Part shown: positions 18,252 through 26,465 of the stretch, one piece after another
How positions within the stretch are numbered: the stretch's first letter is position 1
Layout: each line of letters starts with the position of its first letter
DNA from: Candidatus Limnocylindrales bacterium
Lineage (GTDB): Bacteria > Desulfobacterota > Binatia > UBA1149 > CAITLU01
Direction of reading: 5' to 3'
Length of the DNA stretch: 64,000 nucleotides
Assembly: GCA_035571835.1 (NCBI GenBank)
Contig: DATNBU010000012.1
Location: 1-64,000 of the forward strand
Translations under genes and position numbers: made by a program
The notes under the pieces: model-generated
Databases searched by the model: none
Seen by the model: only the letters and a program-made list of their open reading frames with translations
What the model was told of the DNA's origin: nothing

Positions 18252-19598
18252 TCACTCCGGCGTCACAATCGTCGGAGTCACGAACATGATCAGGTTCTGT
18301 TTCTGCGGATCGACCTGCTTGTGCGTGAAGAGGCTTCCGACGAGCGGAACCTGTCCGAGCACCGGCAGGCCGATCTCCGCGGTCTGCTGACCCTGGCGGA
18401 TAATGCCTCCCACGACGAGCGTCTGTCCGGCGGGTATGGCCATGCTCGCAACGTTCATTCCGCGGCCGTGGACGGGAATTTCGGCGTCGACCTGCGTGCC
18501 CTTCACCGTGAACGCCGTCGAGAAGAAGAACGACAGCAGTTTCGATTCGGGACGCACGTCCATCGTCATGTTCCCGTCGATGCCGATGATCGGCGTGATA
18601 TCGAGGGCGACTCCGGTGAAGGTGCCGAACGGATTCTGGGTGACCGCCTGGACGCGCGTGCGGTACTCTTCGGCGATCTGGTTGGTCGACGCAGTGATGT
18701 CGTCGACCATGTGAAAGACCGTCTGGCCGGAATAGACGACCACTCGCGGAGCGGTAAGGACCTTGTTGCGATTGTCGTTCTGGATCGTCGTCAGCAGCGA
18801 CGCAGCGGCCGACGGCGAGAGCACGTCGTAGACGATCTGGCCGCCGGTGAAGACCGCGTTGCCGGCGGGGACGTTCTCGACCGGTGTGACGCCGGGGAAT
18901 CCCTGCGGCTCGGTCACGTCCGACGGTTCGAACTCGACGCACCCTGTGGTCGGAAGCGGGAAGAAGGTTTTCACGGCGGTGAACGGCGAGACGAAGTTCT
19001 TGTTCAGCACGGGCAGCGCGCCTTCGGGGCGGTGATTGGCGTACAGCAGGTAATCGAGATCGGGCGGTCCGCCCGTCGCGTTCGAGCTGACGGCCAAGGT
19101 TTTGCCTTCGCCGTTGGTCCCGCCTGGCGTCGGCACCGCGCTTACGAGCGGCGTCGCCAGCGCAAAGCTGAGGCCCGCGTTCTTGATGAAATCCTTGTCG
19201 ACCGCGACGATCCGCACGTCGATGTCGACCTGCTTCGGCGGCGCGTCGAGACGGGGGAAGCTCGTCGAACCCACCGCCTGCACGCCGCTGAGCAGCGTGC
19301 ATTCCTCGACGCAGCTGCAGCTCAGCTCGACGGACTGTCCGACGGCCGCGCGAAGCAGGCGCAGCGCGTCGGTCGTCGTGACGGTTCCGCTGCCGTCGAC
19401 GTCGCAGATGCAAGGTTTGGCGTCGCAGGCCGACGGCGACCCGACGGCTTTCTTCAGCGCGGCCAGCGCATCGGCCGTTTTCGGCCCGTTGCCGGTCGAT
19501 TGCGGCTGACCGCAGTCGCCGAGCGCCGCGACCGCCGCAGGCGCGGCCCCGAAAGCGAACAACGTCGTGACGAGAACGATCGGGATGGAGATTCTCAT
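18252..19598 (-). CDS. Secretin-domain protein with N-terminal dockerin-like motif
   Basis: 448 aa with a signal peptide (hydrophobic residues 5-25). Residues 27-87 hold two half-dockerin units. The second reads CDVDGSGTVTTTDALRLL, an EF-hand-like Ca loop plus helix; the first is degenerate. Cys residues surround both. From about 110 to 446 the sequence follows GspD/PilQ secretins: an N-domain-like region (VDIDVRIVAVDKDF), VLTAPRVVVYSGQTVFH, then IPAGQTLVVGGI and the terminal VPLVGSLFTHK..NLIMFVTP. It is shorter than true secretins (about 600-700 aa) and no other type II secretion or pilus genes are nearby. A specialised or stand-alone outer-membrane pore is inferred. Confidence 0.8.
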   Translation of the reverse strand: MRISIPIVLVTTLFAFGAAPAAVAALGDCGQPQSTGNGPKTADALAALKKAVGSPSACDAKPCICDVDGSGTVTTTDALRLLRAAVGQSVELSCSCVEECTLLSGVQAVGSTSFPRLDAPPKQVDIDVRIVAVDKDFIKNAGLSFALATPLVSAVPTPGGTNGEGKTLAVSSNATGGPPDLDYLLYANHRPEGALPVLNKNFVSPFTAVKTFFPLPTTGCVEFEPSDVTEPQGFPGVTPVENVPAGNAVFTGGQIVYDVLSPSAAASLLTTIQNDNRNKVLTAPRVVVYSGQTVFHMVDDITASTNQIAEEYRTRVQAVTQNPFGTFTGVALDITPIIGIDGNMTMDVRPESKLLSFFFSTAFTVKGTQVDAEIPVHGRGMNVASMAIPAGQTLVVGGIIRQGQQTAEIGLPVLGQVPLVGSLFTHKQVDPQKQNLIMFVTPTIVTPE

Positions 19599-19738
19599 GA
19601 GCGTCTCCTGCGGCCGTGCGAAAGGGTTGCGCGACCGCGACGGAAACGCCCGCTATCAGGTCGCGGGAATTGACGGAAGCACGGTCGGGCAGGCGATCCG
19701 CAGGAGCGGAGAAAAGGCAGGGCCAGGGGCCGCAGGCG

Positions 19739-21331
19739 TCAGTCTTTCTGCGTCTCGTCGAGGCCCGGCAGGATGGCCTTGAAGAACGCGTTCTCGACGA
19801 GCTTGCCGATGATTTCCATGATGCTCGCGTTCGGATTCTCGATCGGTCCGCTGAGCGAGGCCTTGGTCGCGACGTCGTCGGTCTTGCGGTTCTCGAGCAC
19901 GTTGGCCACCACGTCCGCGGCAAACTGCTTGACCTTGTTCATCAGCGGCCGGTGCTTGTCCTGCGCCTTGTCGTAGACGTCGACATCGTGGAACAGCACC
20001 TTGACGTAACCGTCGACGGCGTTGTTGCGCACGCCGAGCTCCGAATAGAAGCCCATGAATCCCTTGGTCACGTCGATGTTCGCCTTGGCACGAAGCAGGT
20101 CGTTCATCTTGAGCAGATCGGTTTCGTTGATGCGCACGTCGAGATCGAAGTTGGGGCTTCCGGTCTGCGGATGGAACTTTGCGGTCAGCGTGCTCGGACC
20201 GCTGCCGAGGAAGCGGCCCTTGGCATCGACCGTGCCGATTCCTTCCTTGGTCTGGTTGCTGAAGTCCTTGACGTTGACGTCGAGGCTCGAGAAGAAGATC
20301 CGGTAGTTCGGCGTGGCGGTCTTGTCGATCCAGCCGAGCGTGCTGTCGGTCAGCTTGACGTTCTTTGCGCGCAGCTGAACGGCGGCATCGTTGCTGACTT
20401 CCTTCGCCTTCTGGACGGTCTGCTTCTTGATCTGCTTCGACTCGGCGGCGTTCGCCTTGGTCATCGTGTAGTCCATGTCGGCGCTTGCGACCGTCACGTC
20501 GTCGAGGTTCACCTGCTTGATCTTCGGCGCGTATTCGACGAGCCCTTTGCCCGACAGCGTGCCCTTGCGGATCGTCGCGTAGTCGTGGATGGCTCCCGTA
20601 AGGTAGGAAAGCGGGAGCTTGTCGATCTCGACCGCGGTCTTGATGCCGGCATACGGCTCGGCAAGGAAATCCGCGTTGCCGTCGATCTCGAGCGAGCCGT
20701 TGTCGAAGACGACGGCATCCGCGTGCAGGTCGGACGGATACTCGTGGTCGCGCGACTTGATGTTGCGGATGTTGGTCGCCAGCACGTTGACGTTGCTCAG
20801 ATGAAGCGGCTTGAAATCGCCGTCCGGCTTGAAGACGACGTCGCCGCCGTTCACTTTGATCTCGTTGATCTTCAGCGGGTAGATCTGTTCGAACGCCTGC
20901 TGCCAGCTTTTTGCGCGCTCGTTCGCCGGAATCTTGTTGTCGATTTCCTGTTCGCCCTGGGCCTGGTCGAGGTGAAGCCTCGGCTGGTCGATGCGGAAGT
21001 TCGCGACCAGCTTGCCGCGAAGCAGCGACAGCCACTGGACGCTCGCCGTGAGGTTCGGCACGAAGGCCAGCGGCGGCTCGGGATGTGCATCCTGCCGCAC
21101 GCTCCAGTCCTCGAGGTCGAGCGAGAAGCCCAGCGGATGGAAATCGAGCTTGCGGATTGCCACCTTGTAGCCTTTGAGGCTCGCGTTCATGTCGCCTTCG
21201 ATCTTCCGGCGCAGGGGTTCCTCGACGAAAAACGCTGCGATGATCGAAAGGGTGACGATGAGCCCCAGGATGACGAGGAACGATCGCTGCCAGCGCGAGC
21301 GCGGCAGATGAATGGGCAGAGCCAGGGCCAT
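19739..21331 (-). CDS. DUF748 / AsmA-like inner-membrane-anchored protein
   Basis: 530 aa. One N-terminal membrane segment (about residues 17-36) is followed by a long periplasmic region of beta-rich repeats. The DUF748 pattern is evident: YKVAIRKLDFHPLGFSLDLEDWSV, FRIDQPRLHL, INEIKVNGGDVVFK and GTLSGKGLVEYAP. AsmA/DUF748 proteins are related to bridge-like lipid-transport proteins and affect outer-membrane assembly. The gene is upstream of the secretin-like gene on the same strand with a 140-bp gap, so cotranscription is possible but not assured. Length is short for DUF748 proteins (often about 1000 aa). Confidence 0.75.
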   Translation of the reverse strand: MALALPIHLPRSRWQRSFLVILGLIVTLSIIAAFFVEEPLRRKIEGDMNASLKGYKVAIRKLDFHPLGFSLDLEDWSVRQDAHPEPPLAFVPNLTASVQWLSLLRGKLVANFRIDQPRLHLDQAQGEQEIDNKIPANERAKSWQQAFEQIYPLKINEIKVNGGDVVFKPDGDFKPLHLSNVNVLATNIRNIKSRDHEYPSDLHADAVVFDNGSLEIDGNADFLAEPYAGIKTAVEIDKLPLSYLTGAIHDYATIRKGTLSGKGLVEYAPKIKQVNLDDVTVASADMDYTMTKANAAESKQIKKQTVQKAKEVSNDAAVQLRAKNVKLTDSTLGWIDKTATPNYRIFFSSLDVNVKDFSNQTKEGIGTVDAKGRFLGSGPSTLTAKFHPQTGSPNFDLDVRINETDLLKMNDLLRAKANIDVTKGFMGFYSELGVRNNAVDGYVKVLFHDVDVYDKAQDKHRPLMNKVKQFAADVVANVLENRKTDDVATKASLSGPIENPNASIMEIIGKLVENAFFKAILPGLDETQKD

Positions 21332-21536
21332 GAGAGAAGATCAACACAGTACTCGGCCGCCAGCAATGTCGCGGCGCGCGAACGATCACTCAACGGGCCA
21401 TCATTCGTCGCATCCCACCGGCGAGTCATGCGACGAGGCGTGATGTCGCTACGAAAACGCTCCGGATGCCGCTGTCTTTGACTCGAGCCGGCGGGTGCGA
21501 AATGTCCTCGAACGAGGGCCCGCATTGCGGGGCGAC

Positions 21537-23069
21537 ATGGTCGCAGAACACGACGTACTGGACGTACTGATCGCGGGCGCCGGTCCGACCGGCATGGTGC
21601 TGGCGCTCGAGCTGGCCATGCGCGGCATCCGGGTCCGGATCGTCGACCGCAGCCCGCGCGCCGGCTCGGCTTCGCGTGCGATGGTCGTGCATGCGCGAAC
21701 GCTCGAGCTCTACCGCCGGCTCGGCCTTGCCGAAGAGATCATCGCGCACGGGATCAAGGTGGAGCGTTTCCACCTTCGCGAAGGACGGCGTGAAGCCGCA
21801 TGCATTCCCGTCGGCGATTTCGGCCGCGGTCTGAGCCCGTACCCGTTCGTGCTCAGTCTTCCGCAGGACGAGCACGAGCAGATCCTCGAGCGCAAGCTCG
21901 CCGACGCGGGCGTACGCATCGAGTGGAATACGACGCTGGAGCGATTTTCCGACCTCTCCGATCGCGTGCGCGCGACCATCCGCACCGGGGACAATCGCGA
22001 AGAGGTAGTGGAAGCCGCGTGGCTGTGCGGTTGCGACGGCGCGCACAGCGCGGTGCGCGAAGGAATCGGCGTCGGATTCCCCGGCGGCACCTACGAGCAG
22101 ACGTTCTACGTCACCGACGTCGAGGCCACCGGCGTCGCGACCGACGGCGACATGCACGTGAGCCTCGGTCCGAAAACCCTCTGCGTGGTCTTTCCGATCC
22201 GCACGACCGGCCGCTTCCGCCTGATCGGAATCGTGCCCGAAGAGCTGAGGTCGCGGCCGTCGGTGCGGCTGGCCGACATCGTGCCGTATGTCGAGAACCT
22301 GATCGGAATCCGCGTCGGCCGGGAGAAATGGTTTTCCACCTATCAGGTGCATCACCGCGTGGCGGATCATTTCCGCAAGGGCAGGGCGTTTCTTGCCGGC
22401 GATGCGGGCCACGTGCACAGCCCGGCCGGCGGCCAGGGCATGAACACGGGCATCGGCGACGCGATCAACCTTGCATGGAAGCTCGCCGACGTGGTGCGCG
22501 GGCGCGCCGGCGAGCGCATCCTCGAGACCTACGAGCCCGAGCGCATCGCGTTCGCGCGAACGCTGGTGGCAACCACCGACCGCGCGTTCACCGGAGCGGT
22601 CAACCGGCGGCTCGCCGGACGCTTCGTCCGGCAGGTCCTGTTTCCGTTCGTCGTACCGCGCCTGATTGCGATTCCGGCACTCCGCCTGCTGGCCTTCCGC
22701 ACGCTGTCGCAGACGCGCATTCATTATCGCGACAGCCCGCTTTCCGAAGGCCGCGCCGGAACCGTTCGCGGCGGCGACCGCCTGCCGTGGGTCGAGAGCT
22801 CGGACAACTACGCACCGCTGGCTTCGCTCGACTGGCAGATTCATCTGTACGGCGCGGCGTCGCCGCAGCTCGTGGCAGATGCGAACCGGTGCGGCATCCG
22901 GATGCATGCGTTTGCGTGGAGCGCCGACGCCGAGCGTGCGGGCTTCGCGCAGGGCGCGCTCTACCTCGTGCGGCCGGACGGCCATGTGGCCGTCGCCGCG
23001 CCGGAGCAGGAGATCGGCGTGGTGCGCGCGTTTCTCGATCGCTTCGCGATTCGAAGCGCAGCGCAGTAA
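21537..23069 (+). CDS. FAD-dependent aromatic hydroxylase (PheA/TfdB/MhpA-type)
   Basis: 510 aa. The N-terminal FAD motif is LIAGAGPTGMVLALELA and the DG-type motif is CDGAHSAVREG. The GD motif region is FLAGDAGHVHSPAGGQGMNTGIGDA, all in the order of class A flavoprotein monooxygenases. The C-terminal 130 residues resemble the thioredoxin-fold tail of phenol-hydroxylase-like members. NAD(P)H-dependent hydroxylation of a phenolic ring is the family reaction; the substrate is not apparent. The ATG at 21537 is chosen because it places the Rossmann motif near residue 12; an in-frame GTG at 21495 would add 14 residues. No pathway genes adjoin. Confidence 0.85.
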   Translation: MVAEHDVLDVLIAGAGPTGMVLALELAMRGIRVRIVDRSPRAGSASRAMVVHARTLELYRRLGLAEEIIAHGIKVERFHLREGRREAACIPVGDFGRGLSPYPFVLSLPQDEHEQILERKLADAGVRIEWNTTLERFSDLSDRVRATIRTGDNREEVVEAAWLCGCDGAHSAVREGIGVGFPGGTYEQTFYVTDVEATGVATDGDMHVSLGPKTLCVVFPIRTTGRFRLIGIVPEELRSRPSVRLADIVPYVENLIGIRVGREKWFSTYQVHHRVADHFRKGRAFLAGDAGHVHSPAGGQGMNTGIGDAINLAWKLADVVRGRAGERILETYEPERIAFARTLVATTDRAFTGAVNRRLAGRFVRQVLFPFVVPRLIAIPALRLLAFRTLSQTRIHYRDSPLSEGRAGTVRGGDRLPWVESSDNYAPLASLDWQIHLYGAASPQLVADANRCGIRMHAFAWSADAERAGFAQGALYLVRPDGHVAVAAPEQEIGVVRAFLDRFAIRSAAQ

Positions 23070-23116
23070 AGCGCCAGCGTCGACTGCCGCAGCGGCCGCA
23101 GCGCGCGTTACAGCCC

Positions 23117-23153
23117 AGAAAAAAGCGGGGCCGCATTGCTGCGACCCCGCTTC
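23117..23153 (-). terminator. Rho-independent terminator of the 12-repeat Cys-rich gene
   Basis: Read on the minus strand: stem AGCGGGGTCGCA, loop GCAA, stem TGCGGCCCCGCT, then a run of T. It lies just downstream of the Cys-rich gene that ends at 23181. Nearly the same stem is used after the paralogue at 26.4 kb. Confidence 0.85.
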
Positions 23154-23180
23154 GTTCAGGCACTCAAGCCCGGCAATCGG

Positions 23181-25943
23181 TCACGGACACGAATCGATCG
23201 TGCACGTGTCGCTCTGGGCCAGCCGGCAGCCCTCCGTGCTCGAGGCCGGTCCCTGATCCGGACAGAACCCGATGTCCTCGTTGCACAGATCCTGGTCGTG
23301 ACAGTTGTCCTCGAACGGCACGCAGGCCTGCGGCAGCCCGTTCAGCAGCGGGCACGCACCGAAGTCGGCTCCGCAGTTGATCGTCGGCTGGCTCGCGCAC
23401 GTTCCGGTCGCGCATTGGCCGCTGATGATCGTTCCGCCGTTGTTGAAGCAGTCGAGGAGCGCGATGCACTCGCCTTCGCTGAGCGAGCCCGGCGCGGCCG
23501 TGCCTTCGCAGACATCGCTGCATTCGCTGAACTCCGGAATGATCGTGTCGCAGTCGGCGAGCTCACCGCTTACCGCGCAGTTCAGGGCCGCAGCCACGAG
23601 CTGGCGGAACAGTTGCCGCTGCTGGACGCCCTGCACGCGCACGCACAGTGCCTCGAGCACCGACGACAGGGTCGCGCCCGAAGTGGTCGACAGCGTCTCG
23701 CCGCAGACCTGGATCGGTCCGACTGCGTCGAGGAGCTCCTGCGTCACGTTGATTCCCGTGCCCTTCTTGCCCTCGGTCCCGCTGTGCGTCGCCCAGAAGC
23801 CCGGGCTCCGGCAGATCGCGCCGGTCGGCAGCGGTTCGCACTCGGAGAAGTCGCAGCGGTCTTCGACCTCGTCGCAGGTGTCGACGTTGCAGTCGACGTT
23901 GTCCGCGCAGACGCGCGGCGTGCCGGAGCAGGTTCCGTTCGTGCAGACGTCGTTCACCGTGCAGAACTGGCCGTCCTCGCACGGCGACGTGTTGTTCGGA
24001 TGCGTGCACTGGCCGTCGGTGCAGATGTCGTCGGTGCACACATTGGTGTCCGCCGTGCACTGCGTTCCGTTCGGCTGTTTGCCGTCGGCCGGACATCCAC
24101 CGGCGCTTCCGGTGCAGTTCTCCGCCACGTCACATTCGCCGGTCGATGCGCGGCACACGGTCGTCGAAGGACGGAATGCGTCGGTCGGGCAGCCGGCACT
24201 GTTGCCGGTGCAGTTCTCGGCCGTATCGCACACGCCGCTCGACGGGCGGCACTCGAGCGTCGACGGCTGGAACGCGTCGATCGGACAGGTCGCCGACGAT
24301 CCCGTGCAGTTCTCGGGCGTGTCGCAGACGCCGCCCGATGCGCGGCACTCGGTCGTCGAAGGTACGAAGGAATCATCCGGGCAGCTGCCGGCCGATCCGG
24401 TGCAGAATTCCGCCGTATCGCAGACACCAGCGGATGGACGGCACGGAGTCGTCAGGAAGCTGTCGTCCGGACACGTGGCCGAGCTCCCGGTGCAGAGCTC
24501 GGCGCCGTCGCACACTCCGGTTCCGGGGCGGCACGTGACGGTGCTTGCCGTGAACTGGTCGGTGGGACACGTCTTGTCGACGCCGTTGCAGATATCGGCA
24601 ACGTCACAGACGCCGGCCGATGCGCGGCACACGAACGCCGTGCCGCGCACGGAGTCGGCGGGACACGTCGCGCTCGTGCCCGAGCAGCTCTCGGGCGTGT
24701 CGCAGACACCGCCGGATGCGCGGCACTCCGTGGTCGACGCGACGAACGAATCGTTCGGACAGCTCGGGCTCGCGCCGTTGCAGACTTCCGCGATGTCGCA
24801 GACACCGGCCGTTGTCCGGCACGTCGTCGTACTGGTGAGCAGGGTGTCCGTCGGGCACGCCCCGCTCGAGCCGGTGCAGTTTTCGGCCACGTCGCAAACA
24901 CCGCCGGACGCACGGCACACCGTGGTGGACGGCGTGAACGTATCGGCCGGGCATGCTCCGCTGGCACCGGTGCAGTTCTCTGCCGGATCGCAGACGCCGG
25001 TCGACGCGCGGCATACGACGGTGGTCGGCGACAGGTCGTCGGCCGGGCACGCTGCACTCGAACCGGTGCAGTTCTCAGCCAGGTCGCATACTCCGGTCGA
25101 CGCGCGGCAGGTCGTCGTGGACGGCGACAGGCTGTCGCTCGGGCACGTCGCGCTCGAGCCGGTGCAGCGCTCGGCCGGATCACACACGCCCGTCGAAGCG
25201 CGGCAGATCGTCGTCGACGGCGTGAACGGGAACGTGCAGCCGAAGCCGTCGGCGTTCACGTTGCTCGGATCGCAGACGGCGTCGGTGCAGTCGCTGTTGT
25301 CGACGCAGTCGGCGTTGCTCGTGCACTGCGGAATCGGAAGCGTCGTCTCGACCGTCTCGCAGTTGCACTTCGACTTGGTGCCGGGGAGCGCATCGAGGCG
25401 CGTCGGACAGTCTGTCGCATCCGCATTCTGACGCCACGTCGAGCAGACGCTGATGTCGAAGAAGCCATCGCCGTTGGTATCGGCGCACTCGGCGGTGACA
25501 TTGCTGACTGGAACTCCGATGGTCTGGCTGCTCGAGATGTCGCCGCAGACGTCTCCGTCCTGGGTTCCGCCGGCAAGAGCCGGGTCGATCACGGCCACGG
25601 TACAGTCGTTGTTGGTCGAGTTGAGGGCATCGGGGCCGAGGTAGAAACCGATGTCGTATCGCTGCGTCGCGTGCGATTCGACGTGAAGGATTCCATTGAA
25701 CGTGAACGTGTCGCCGATGAACTGGCAGTCGTGGCTCGTGCCTGTGACCTCGACGAACGCGACCGCGATATCTTCGGCCGTGCAGTTGAGGTCGCCGCCG
25801 GCAGCTTCACCGAGGCACGCGTCTCCGACGGCGCGCGCCGACATCGGCGAGCTGACCAGCGCGAAGGTGGCCAGCGCAGCGAAGAAGCGCACAGACCGTG
25901 AAAACAGATTTTTTGGGATGTCTTCGTTCATAGCTCGTCTCAT
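23181..25943 (-). CDS. Secreted Cys-rich protein with twelve disintegrin-like tandem repeats
   Basis: 920 aa with a signal peptide (about residues 15-38). An N-terminal domain of about 180 aa (NCTAEDIAVAFVEV, IGDTFTFNGILHVESHAT, GGTQDGDVCGDI, ADTNGDGFFDI) precedes twelve repeats of about 31 aa. Their pattern is STTxCRASxGVCDxAENCTGSSxxCPxDxFxP. The spacing CRxxxGxCDxxExCxGxSxxCPxD resembles the Cys-rich part of ADAM/disintegrin domains. Then come EGF-like Cys pairs, SPGFWATH and a C-terminal domain shared with the paralogue encoded just upstream. It is exported, probably surface-located and disulfide-rich. Adhesion is inferred; no enzyme motif is visible. It may have a partner function with the paralogue. 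Confidence 0.8.
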   Translation of the reverse strand: MRRAMNEDIPKNLFSRSVRFFAALATFALVSSPMSARAVGDACLGEAAGGDLNCTAEDIAVAFVEVTGTSHDCQFIGDTFTFNGILHVESHATQRYDIGFYLGPDALNSTNNDCTVAVIDPALAGGTQDGDVCGDISSSQTIGVPVSNVTAECADTNGDGFFDISVCSTWRQNADATDCPTRLDALPGTKSKCNCETVETTLPIPQCTSNADCVDNSDCTDAVCDPSNVNADGFGCTFPFTPSTTICRASTGVCDPAERCTGSSATCPSDSLSPSTTTCRASTGVCDLAENCTGSSAACPADDLSPTTVVCRASTGVCDPAENCTGASGACPADTFTPSTTVCRASGGVCDVAENCTGSSGACPTDTLLTSTTTCRTTAGVCDIAEVCNGASPSCPNDSFVASTTECRASGGVCDTPESCSGTSATCPADSVRGTAFVCRASAGVCDVADICNGVDKTCPTDQFTASTVTCRPGTGVCDGAELCTGSSATCPDDSFLTTPCRPSAGVCDTAEFCTGSAGSCPDDSFVPSTTECRASGGVCDTPENCTGSSATCPIDAFQPSTLECRPSSGVCDTAENCTGNSAGCPTDAFRPSTTVCRASTGECDVAENCTGSAGGCPADGKQPNGTQCTADTNVCTDDICTDGQCTHPNNTSPCEDGQFCTVNDVCTNGTCSGTPRVCADNVDCNVDTCDEVEDRCDFSECEPLPTGAICRSPGFWATHSGTEGKKGTGINVTQELLDAVGPIQVCGETLSTTSGATLSSVLEALCVRVQGVQQRQLFRQLVAAALNCAVSGELADCDTIIPEFSECSDVCEGTAAPGSLSEGECIALLDCFNNGGTIISGQCATGTCASQPTINCGADFGACPLLNGLPQACVPFEDNCHDQDLCNEDIGFCPDQGPASSTEGCRLAQSDTCTIDSCP
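24070..25218 (-). repeat. Twelve tandem about 93-bp coding repeats
   Basis: In-frame tandem units of about 93 bp (one unit 2 codons shorter) within the 920-aa Cys-rich gene. Each encodes one disintegrin-like module with six cysteines in a fixed pattern. Units are diverged in third positions and at several amino acids, so the expansion is not brand new. Boundaries are approximate. Confidence 0.85.
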
Positions 25944-26087
25944 GTGATGTATCCCCCGTCGGCCCTTTCCATCTCGTAGTCCGACAGTCTGCGGTTTCGT
26001 TTTTCTCGTCTCGTGCCGCCGCTCCGGCGACGCGTTCGTTGCGATGCACCGTTTTGAAATCGGAACAATGAGCGGCTGACGTCATGC

Positions 26088-26100
26088 CGCAAGACCCACG
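26088..26100 (-). promoter_or_regulatory. Conserved 13-mer upstream of the 12-repeat gene
   Basis: Minus-strand CGTGGGTCTTGCG lies about 145-157 nt before the start codon. The identical 13-mer lies 142-154 nt before the paralogue start, each followed within 1-2 nt by GCAT. It is a candidate operator or leader-RNA element; I do not recognise a known motif. Confidence 0.4.
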
Positions 26101-26377
26101 AACGGGGACTCGTCAATTTGCTCTTTGTGTCTGCGGCAAGAGGCCGTGCAGCGGGAGTGCAGATTTTTTGCGGAGTTTGTGAACAGCGTCGTGCGTCGCC
26201 GGCGTTGACGACGCGCGACTTCTGTCACGCGATGGAGTTTCAATTTTTTCGAATGAGTGGCGGGCGGGAGAGGAAAATATCCGACTTGTCACATACATGC
26301 GGCATTTCGCACGGGGGATAGCGCCTCGTTTCGGGGATGGTCTGAGACACCCGGTCGATCACATCGAGACGCGTATG

Positions 26378-26413
26378 AAAAAAAGGCGGGGCCGCATCTG
26401 CGACCCCGCCTCT
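26378..26413 (-). terminator. Rho-independent terminator of the single-repeat Cys-rich gene
   Basis: Minus-strand stem GGCGGGGTCGCA, loop GA, stem TGCGGCCCCGCC and seven T. It is a perfect GC stem with T-run, about 50 bp after the stop codon. It is very similar to the terminator after the 12-repeat gene. Confidence 0.88.
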
Positions 26414-26465
26414 TGTCCGCACCTTGCGGTGCCGGCCCGTCAGGCTCCAGCCAGAGAACCTGACG

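Larger units (their letters stand above)
25944..26465. other. 522-bp intergenic region between Cys-rich paralogues
   Basis: No convincing gene. It contains the leader of the 12-repeat gene, including GGGGGAT just before its ATG and the 13-mer at 26088-26100. It also holds the terminator of the upstream paralogue near 26378-26412. The middle part (about 26110-26340) is locally AT-richer and holds only short ORFs without a ribosome site. Confidence 0.6.

Noticed and set aside
24070..25218. Regular about 93-bp repeat array considered as CRISPR
   Set aside because: Units are adjacent, protein-coding, diverged, and have no spacers or palindromic direct repeat.
23136..25901. 921-aa plus-strand open frame
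   Set aside because: It is antisense to the Cys-rich repeat gene; its composition is Arg/Ala/Val-rich, it has no domain, and it mirrors the repeat period of the real gene.
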